The position numbers were made by a program, and so were the translations under genes. A stretch of DNA of 64,000 nucleotides, from positions 186,001-250,000 of the forward strand of contig NZ_VKDB01000003.1 of assembly GCF_007280555.1 (NCBI RefSeq). The letters are read 5' to 3'. The notes beneath the pieces are model-generated. The model saw only the letters and a program-made list of their open reading frames with translations, did no database searches and had not been told where the DNA came from. The DNA comes from Deinococcus detaillensis (lineage in GTDB: Bacteria; Deinococcota; Deinococci; Deinococcales; Deinococcaceae). Positions 56,080 to 64,000 of this stretch are shown here, in pieces (the stretch's first letter is position 1; each line of letters starts with the position of its first letter).

Positions 56080-56412
56080 TCAAAAGCCTTGAATCAGCCG
56101 CAGACCGTCTTCGACGCGCCGCAGCAACTCTGCGGGCAGTTGCCCAATCCGCGAATCCAGAAAGCTCCGGTCTACCGGAATCACTTGGGTGATATTGATC
56201 ACGCTGTCTTGGGACAGCCCCGCCGCGAGCGCGGGGACGGCCACGTTGCTCGGCAGGTCGGCCAGCGCCAGATTGGTCGTGACCGACACGGCCAGCAGCG
56301 TTGCCAGCCGTGAGCGGTTCCTCAGCGTGCTGAAGTCTCTGTCAGGTTTATTTCCTTGAGCTAAACTAATCAGCAACTTGGAAGCCGTGAGCGCTTCCGC
56401 GCCGCATAACAA
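56080..56412 (-). pseudogene. C-terminal half of a MazF/PemK-like toxin
   Basis: From about residue 31 the 110-residue frame looks like MazF: NRSRLATLLAVSVTTNLALA, DLPSNVAVPALAAGLSQDSV, INITQVIPVDRSFL and VEDGLRLIQGF. This covers the conserved Thr of the active site. The first half of MazF (WxVDLxP, GSEQGxxRP with the catalytic Arg) is missing; the 30 residues before are unrelated. No MazE antitoxin gene is adjacent. It is probably a toxin remnant. Confidence 0.8.
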
Positions 56413-56442
56413 TTCGCCGCCCCGCGCACGACTGGGAGAAGT

Positions 56443-56853
56443 ATGGAACTTGAAATCAGCAAAAACGTCCTGACCGACATCGCCACCTCGACCCTGGAGC
56501 GCATCGAGGGCCTGAGCATCGCCGTCGCCACGCCGCGCCCCGGCAAATTGGGCGAGGCGTTGAGCGAGTCGCTCAGTGGTTCGCTGGGCAGCCTCGGCGC
56601 AGGGGAAATGCCGTCTTCGCGCCGTCCCAGAGCGCTTAAAATCACCCGCGACGGCCAGAGCGTGAGCCTAGAGGTCGGCGTCAATATCGAGTACGGCAAG
56701 AACCTGCACAAACTGGCGCAGCAAGCCCAAAATGCCCTGCAAGAAAACATCGAACTGATGACGGGCCTCAAAGTCAAAGCGGTCAATGTCACGGTGCAAA
56801 ATCTGAGTTTGCCGGTGCCGAGCGCGGCTGCTCCCTCAGCGGGTAACGCGTGA
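56443..56853 (+). CDS. Asp23/Gls24-family protein
   Basis: The 136-residue protein has the Asp23 pattern: [20 protein letters not shown] at the N-terminus and [20 protein letters not shown] ... VNVTVQNL at the end. A polar insert (residues 35-65) separates the two blocks. Asp23 proteins sit near the membrane or cell-wall stress systems, and in many genomes one lies before nusB, as here. GGGAG precedes the ATG. Confidence 0.88.
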   Translation: MELEISKNVLTDIATSTLERIEGLSIAVATPRPGKLGEALSESLSGSLGSLGAGEMPSSRRPRALKITRDGQSVSLEVGVNIEYGKNLHKLAQQAQNALQENIELMTGLKVKAVNVTVQNLSLPVPSAAAPSAGNA

Positions 56854-57335
56854 CCCGCCGCGAACGCGCCGCTGCTCAGCCGGTGGGCACCCGCCGCGCC
56901 GCCCGCGAATTTGCCTTCCGGGTGCTGTTCGAAGCTGGACAGGGCGGCTTAGACCTCCAGCAAGTTTTCACCCGCAGCGAGGGCGCGATGCTCTCGGGCG
57001 ACGACACCTACGTGCATCTCAACCCCGAAGCGCTTTCCTTTGCCCACGAGTTGACCTTCGGCTACCAAGCCAGCGCCGCCGAGATCAACGACTTGCTCCA
57101 GCGCACCATTCGCGGTTGGAGCTTCGAGCAGATGGCCCAGACCGACCTCAACGTGCTGCGGCTGGCGGTGTTCGAAATGCAGCACACGGCCGAAGCCCAC
57201 CCGCCGATCATCGAGAGCGCCGTGCGGATTGCCCGCAAGTTCGGCGGCGACGATTCGGGCCGCTTTGTCAACGGCGTTCTGGGCGGCATGTCGCGCAGCA
57301 TGGAAGCCCAGCCCAGCGGCGAACCACAACATTGA
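56850..57335 (+). CDS. nusB: Transcription antitermination factor NusB
   Basis: The 161-residue all-helical protein has [37 protein letters not shown] and [20 protein letters not shown], the NusB signatures. It binds boxA RNA with S10 in rRNA antitermination. Its GTG overlaps the asp23 stop, and folD follows by 5 bases. Confidence 0.96.
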   Translation: MTRRERAAAQPVGTRRAAREFAFRVLFEAGQGGLDLQQVFTRSEGAMLSGDDTYVHLNPEALSFAHELTFGYQASAAEINDLLQRTIRGWSFEQMAQTDLNVLRLAVFEMQHTAEAHPPIIESAVRIARKFGGDDSGRFVNGVLGGMSRSMEAQPSGEPQH

Positions 57336-57340
57336 GCGCC

Positions 57341-58228
57341 ATGATTTTGGCTGGCCCGCCCGCTGCCCAAGCGCTGCTAGACGAAGCCCGGACGCGGGCC
57401 GCAGCTTTGCCGCGCCGCCCCGAACTGCACGTCATCCGGCTGGGCGAAGACCCCGCCAGCGTGAGTTATGTCAGTCTCAAGGAAAAAAAGGCGCTGGAAG
57501 TCGGACTGGGCAGCACCGTTCACGCCCTGCCGAGCGCCACCAGCCAAGCCGAGCTCCTCTCTCTGATCGAGCGGCTGAATGCCGATCCCGCCGTCAGCGG
57601 CTTACTCGTTCAGCTGCCGCTGCCCGCTTCGATTGACAGTGAGCGTGTCCTGAATGCCATCAGCCCCGAAAAAGACGTGGACGGCTTTCACCCGGTCAAT
57701 GTGGGGCGGCTCTGGACAGGCGCAGCCGCCTTGCCGCCCTGCACCCCCGCTGGGGTGGTGCGCTTGCTCGATTACTACGGCCTGCCGGTAGCTGGGCAGC
57801 GGGTGGTGATCGTGGGGCGCAGCAACATCGTGGGCAAACCGCTGGCGGCCCTGCTGCTGGCCCGCGACGCCACCGTGACCATCGCCCACTCGCGCACCCC
57901 TGATCTGGCGGCCCTGACCCGCGAAGCCGACATGGTGGTGGCGGCCGCCGGCAGCCCGCACCTGATCACCGCCGAGATGATCCGCCCCGGCGCAGTCGTT
58001 ATCGATGTGGGGGTCAACCGGGTGGGGCAGACCAAGAGCGGCAAAGCCAAGCTCGCCGGAGACGTTCACCCCGAGGTCGCCGAGGTCGCCGCCGCGCTGA
58101 CGCCCGTACCCGGCGGCGTCGGCCCGATGACGGTGGCCCACCTGATCATGAACACCGTTTTGGCCGCCGAGCGCCTGCAAGCTGGGGAGCAGCCGAGCGA
58201 GCCAGTTGAGGTGGAGCTTTTAGCATGA
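57341..58228 (+). CDS. folD: Bifunctional methylenetetrahydrofolate dehydrogenase / cyclohydrolase
   Basis: The 295-residue enzyme interconverts 5,10-methylene- and 10-formyl-THF with NADP. Motifs: SYVSLKEKKA (catalytic Tyr and Lys), LLVQLPLPASID, KDVDGFHPVNVGRL, VVIVGRSNIVGKPLAALLL, PVPGGVGPMTVAHLIMNT. ATG 57341 is used; a TTG at 57332 overlapping the nusB stop is another possible start. Confidence 0.96.
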   Translation: MILAGPPAAQALLDEARTRAAALPRRPELHVIRLGEDPASVSYVSLKEKKALEVGLGSTVHALPSATSQAELLSLIERLNADPAVSGLLVQLPLPASIDSERVLNAISPEKDVDGFHPVNVGRLWTGAAALPPCTPAGVVRLLDYYGLPVAGQRVVIVGRSNIVGKPLAALLLARDATVTIAHSRTPDLAALTREADMVVAAAGSPHLITAEMIRPGAVVIDVGVNRVGQTKSGKAKLAGDVHPEVAEVAAALTPVPGGVGPMTVAHLIMNTVLAAERLQAGEQPSEPVEVELLA

Positions 58229-58315
58229 AGCTCGGAGCAAGTAGGCGAGTAGGCTTTCTCAGTTTTCGCCGCTAAACTCAGTGCCAACTGTGACGCCTTC
58301 TTGTAGAGCTGCCCC

Positions 58316-58774
58316 ATGAATTCGCTTGCTGAGCTGCTGAGCAACCGCTGGCTGTGGACTGCCGTGTTTTCGAGTACCGGAGCGCAAATCGTCAAGGTGC
58401 TGCTGATTTTGCTCTTCGAGCGGCGTTGGCGTCCCGAAAAAGCCTTGGAGACCGGCGGAATGCCCAGCAGCCACAGCGCCATGGTGTCGGCCTTGACCAC
58501 CGGCGTGGCTCTTACCGAAGGGCTGGGCAGCCCGCTCTTCGCGGTGGTGACCACCTTTGCCCTGATCGTGATGTACGACGCCACTGGCGTGCGCCACAGC
58601 AGCGGCCAGCAAGCCCGCCTGATCAACGAACTGGTGGCCGAGCTGCGGGCAGTGGTGCGCGAAGGCTTTGCGCCCAAGCCGCTGAAGGTGCTGCTGGGCC
58701 ACACTTACCTGGAAGTGCTGGTGGGCGGCATCATCGGCGTGGTGGCAGCGTTTCTGGCTTTCCGCTGGCTGTGA
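58316..58774 (+). CDS. Divergent PAP2-family membrane protein
   Basis: The 152-residue protein has about four hydrophobic segments and the GGMPSSHSAMVSALTTGVAL motif of divergent PAP2 (DUF212) proteins, related to acid phosphatases but lacking the complete PAP2 catalytic set. A conserved VMYDATGVRHSSGQQA follows. Its role is unknown, probably in membrane lipid metabolism. Confidence 0.9.
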   Translation: MNSLAELLSNRWLWTAVFSSTGAQIVKVLLILLFERRWRPEKALETGGMPSSHSAMVSALTTGVALTEGLGSPLFAVVTTFALIVMYDATGVRHSSGQQARLINELVAELRAVVREGFAPKPLKVLLGHTYLEVLVGGIIGVVAAFLAFRWL

Positions 58775-58861
58775 GCCGCAGGGTCAAGGTGTGAGCCTGC
58801 TTGGTGTATTGGCCGCGCAACTAAGCGGAGCCCCAGCTCAGCTCCACCGTCAACGTTCGCT

Positions 58862-59512
58862 CTAACCCTTGACGAGATCGGCCGTGAGCGTTGATGGGGA
58901 CACGATTCCGCCCATGGCTGTATCTGCCACTCCCTCCGCAAATTCACGCGCACGCAGCGGCCCTCCCGCTTTGTACCAGCGGTAAGTCCAGTTGACGGCC
59001 CCCAGCAAAATATTGGCAGTCATCTGCGCCGAGACCGGCGAGGTCAGCACGCCTTCGTCCAGCCCGCGCTGCACCACGCTGAGCAGAGTCTGCTCGTAGT
59101 GCTCTCTCTCCTGACGCATCGGGCCGCTGACGGCGGGCGGCAATTCCAGTTCTTCTTCATAAAAGACCCGCAGCAGACGTTGACGGGTAATGGTGTAGAG
59201 CACGCGCTGCACCAAGACTTCGCGCAGTGTTTCGGCGGCGCTGAGGCCGAGGTCGATCACTGCCTGCATGATGGCGGTGTTTTCGGCGATGACCTCGGTA
59301 TAAAGCAGCGTCAGGAGTTCTTCTTTGCTCTGGACATAGTGATACAAACTGGCCTTGCTCATGCCCAGCGCGGCGGCGAGTTCGCGCATCGACGCGGCGC
59401 GGTAGCCTTGCGTACTGAACAGTTCGGCGGCGGCGGCGTAGATCTCCCGCCGGCGGGCCTGCACTTTTTGCTGCACTTTCAGACTCTCTGATCGCCTTTG
59501 CCGCACACTCAT
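58862..59512 (-). CDS. TetR-family transcriptional regulator
   Basis: The 216-residue protein has a TetR HTH at residues about 23-70 (IYAAAAELFSTQGYRAASMR, LGMSKASLYHYVQSKEELLT) and a helical ligand domain. It is divergent from the citE-maoC-carboxylase-synthetase operon and is probably its repressor, responding to an acyl-CoA, as the FadR/PaaR-type TetR proteins do. Start ATG 59512, with TAGGGT 6 bases before, is preferred over the GTG at 59515. Confidence 0.92.
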   Translation of the reverse strand: MSVRQRRSESLKVQQKVQARRREIYAAAAELFSTQGYRAASMRELAAALGMSKASLYHYVQSKEELLTLLYTEVIAENTAIMQAVIDLGLSAAETLREVLVQRVLYTITRQRLLRVFYEEELELPPAVSGPMRQEREHYEQTLLSVVQRGLDEGVLTSPVSAQMTANILLGAVNWTYRWYKAGGPLRAREFAEGVADTAMGGIVSPSTLTADLVKG

Positions 59513-59518
59513 CACCTG

Positions 59519-59524
59519 ACCCTA
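59519..59524 (-). promoter_or_regulatory. -10 hexamer TAGGGT before the TetR gene
   Basis: Minus-strand TAGGGT, 6 bases from ATG 59512. Confidence 0.45.
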
Positions 59525-59568
59525 GCGCCCGCGCACCGCGCCGTGTTAAGCTCGGACTATTAAAAATC

Positions 59569-59582
59569 CAACCGAGCGGTTG
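59569..59582. promoter_or_regulatory. Probable TetR operator CAACCGAGCGGTTG
   Basis: A 14-base inverted repeat with perfect 6-base arms lies between the TetR gene and the citE operon. It resembles the TetR-type PaaR site of Thermus thermophilus (CNAACG-N2-CGTTNG). Confidence 0.55.
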
Positions 59583-59627
59583 AACTTTACAGGATTCAAA
59601 GGTTGGCCGCGTGTTCGAGGAGCATTC

Positions 59628-60524
59628 ATGAGTTCGCCCACTGTCCGTTCACAGCGTTACCGAAGCGCTCTGTTTGCTCCCGCCAATCAACTCGAAGTCC
59701 TCAAAAAACTGCCGCGCTCACGGCCTGACTTGGCCATTTTGGACTTGGAAGACGCCGTGCCGGACAGCGCGGAGGCCAAGCAGCAGGCCAGACAGGTGGC
59801 GAAGGAAGCCCAAGTCTGGTTGGCTGCCCACCATCCCGAGCAGGCAGTTTATCTGCGCCTGAATGCCGTTCAGTCGCCTTATTTCGCCGACGACTTGGAC
59901 GCTTTGACGCCTACGCTGGCGGGTGTGGTGCTGCCCAAACTCGAACGCGCCTCAGACTTGGAAGAAGCGGTCGAGCAGTTCGGGGCGCGTGGCCTGGCCC
60001 ACCTCCAGATCATGGCCGGACTGGAAACGGTGGCCGGAGTGGAAAACGCAGGCGAGCTGCTGCAAGGCTCAGATAAAGGCGCAGTCAGAGCGGCAGTCAC
60101 CTCGGCTTATTTCGGCGCTGAAGATTACGTGGCCGATCTGGGCGGCGTGCGAACCGCAGCGGGCTTGGAAGTGCTGTACCCACGCTCACGGGTAGCGATG
60201 CTGGCGCGGCTCTTTGGCGTGGCGGCCTTCGACATCGTGGTGACCAAACTGCGCGACGACGCCGCTTTTCTGGAAGATGCCAGGGTGGGCCGCTCGCTCG
60301 GCTACGGCGGCAAGCTGTGCATCCATCCGGCGCAGGTGGCGCTGGCGCATGAAGTGTTTAGCCCTTCACCGGAAGAAATCAAGCGGGCTTGGGCGCTGCT
60401 GGCCGCTTACGAGCAGGGTCAGCAGCAGGGGCGCGGCGTGATTGCCTTCGAGGGTCAGATGGTTGACGCGCCGATGCTGGTGCGGGCGCGGGCAGTTCTG
60501 GCGAGCGCGGAGGTGGAAGCGTGA
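59628..60524 (+). CDS. HpcH/HpaI aldolase / CitE-like CoA-ester lyase
   Basis: The 298-residue TIM-barrel protein has [52 protein letters not shown] and [20 protein letters not shown], the CitE/malyl-CoA-lyase-like set with the acidic metal ligands. It would cleave a 3-hydroxyacyl-CoA such as malyl-CoA or citramalyl-CoA. GAGGAG precedes the ATG. The MaoC gene overlaps its stop. Confidence 0.9.
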   Translation: MSSPTVRSQRYRSALFAPANQLEVLKKLPRSRPDLAILDLEDAVPDSAEAKQQARQVAKEAQVWLAAHHPEQAVYLRLNAVQSPYFADDLDALTPTLAGVVLPKLERASDLEEAVEQFGARGLAHLQIMAGLETVAGVENAGELLQGSDKGAVRAAVTSAYFGAEDYVADLGGVRTAAGLEVLYPRSRVAMLARLFGVAAFDIVVTKLRDDAAFLEDARVGRSLGYGGKLCIHPAQVALAHEVFSPSPEEIKRAWALLAAYEQGQQQGRGVIAFEGQMVDAPMLVRARAVLASAEVEA

Positions 60525-61026
60525 GCCAGCCATCCGGCACCTCCCGTCCACCCGGTAAATACTTTGAAGAACTGCCGGTCGGCACGGTGATTCGGCACTA
60601 CGTGACCCGCACCCTCACCGAGGCCGACAACGTGCTGTTTACGACCATGACCATGAATCCCCAGCCGCTGCACCTCGACGCCGAGTACGCTGCCCAGACC
60701 GAGTTTGGGGAGCGATTGGTCAATTCCATGCTGACGCTGAGTTTGCTCGTCGGCCTGAGCGTCTACGAACTGACCTTGGGCACGCTGGTCGCCAATCTGG
60801 GCTTTTCGGAGATCAGCTTTCCCAAGCCGGTCAAGCACGGCGACACCCTGCGTGCCGAGAGTGAAGTGGTGGCCCGCCGGGAATCTGGCTCACGCCCGGA
60901 AGCCGGAATCGTCACCTTCGAGCACCGCGCCTTTAATCAGCGCGGCGAACTGGTGGCGCAGTGTAAGCGCAGCGCCCTGATGCAAAAACAACCAGCGCAA
61001 AAACAACCCGTACAGAAGGAATCCTC

Positions 61027-61030
<4 letters not shown>
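60521..61030 (+). CDS. MaoC-family dehydratase (enoyl/mesaconyl-CoA hydratase-like)
   Basis: The 169-residue hotdog protein has [40 protein letters not shown] (the hydratase Asp/His region, with Asn before PQPLH) and [20 protein letters not shown]. It hydrates an unsaturated acyl-CoA. Its last residues are a [12 protein letters not shown] low-complexity tail. GTG start in GTGA overlap with the citE-like gene. Confidence 0.88.
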
Positions 61031-62685
<1,655 letters not shown>

Positions 62686-62746
62686 GCATGGCGGACTTGT
62701 TTTTCCCACGGGCCACCCAGCACAAATGCGGTTTTCAAGGAGCCTT

Positions 62747-64000
<1,254 letters not shown>

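Overview
The window is GC-rich bacterial chromosome, almost certainly from a Deinococcus. The signs are the family make-up (futalosine-type menaquinone genes mqnC and mqnA, a TrmB with a long C-terminal extension, a GH133-type glycogen debranching enzyme) and the many genes whose start codon lies 5 to 8 bases after a TANNNT -10 hexamer, the leaderless-mRNA layout known to be common in this genus. No rRNA, tRNA, CRISPR array, prophage or complete insertion sequence was recognised. Most of it is core genome in short operons on both strands.

Layout. 1-9.2 kb: end of an RluA-type pseudouridine synthase, a PatB/MalY-type C-S lyase, an aldo/keto reductase broken by an in-frame TAG, mutM, pdxH, an NfeD/flotillin membrane pair, ohr, a type II NADH dehydrogenase and tsaD. 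9.3-16.5 kb: secA, small enzymes, an MFS transporter, a glutaredoxin-like protein and infC, whose only sensible start is AUA behind a perfect Shine-Dalgarno. 16.7-26.9 kb: glycogen debranching enzyme with a CRP-like site upstream, NrtR-like Nudix regulator, hemL, dnaX, trmB and a GidA-like flavoprotein. 26.9-33.3 kb: a secreted peptidoglycan-binding protein, a thioesterase, a rhodanese, the rpsP-khpA-rimM-trmD operon and fumC.

33.4-44.2 kb is the most accessory-looking part. It has an apparent fusion of an AraC-regulator N-terminus to an MFS-transporter C-terminus, a CheB-CheR-coiled-coil-PAS fusion beside a convergent sensor kinase that lacks the H-box histidine, Deinococcus-type orphan proteins, mqnC-mqnA, and an RluA-family protein whose usual catalytic Asp is Gly. 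44.3-58.8 kb: a YbjN/MerR pair behind a MerR-style promoter, butyrate kinase, an HtrA protease, a CCA-type nucleotidyltransferase, MarR, SppA, a BMP-type lipoprotein-like receptor, ligA, the C-terminal half of a MazF-like toxin, and asp23-nusB-folD.

58.9-64 kb: a TetR regulator divergent from a catabolic acyl-CoA operon (CitE-like lyase, MaoC hydratase, acyl-CoA carboxylase beta subunit, acyl-CoA synthetase running off the end), with a 14-bp palindrome between them.

I saw no large new defence or mobile system. The best leads are regulatory: the AUA-started infC with a structured leader, two tiny leader ORFs whose stop codons overlap the start codons of hemL and the nrtR-like gene, the MerR-type promoter, the CRP-like site, and several degenerate enzymes (kinase without its His, pseudouridine synthase without its Asp, half toxin, chimeric regulator).
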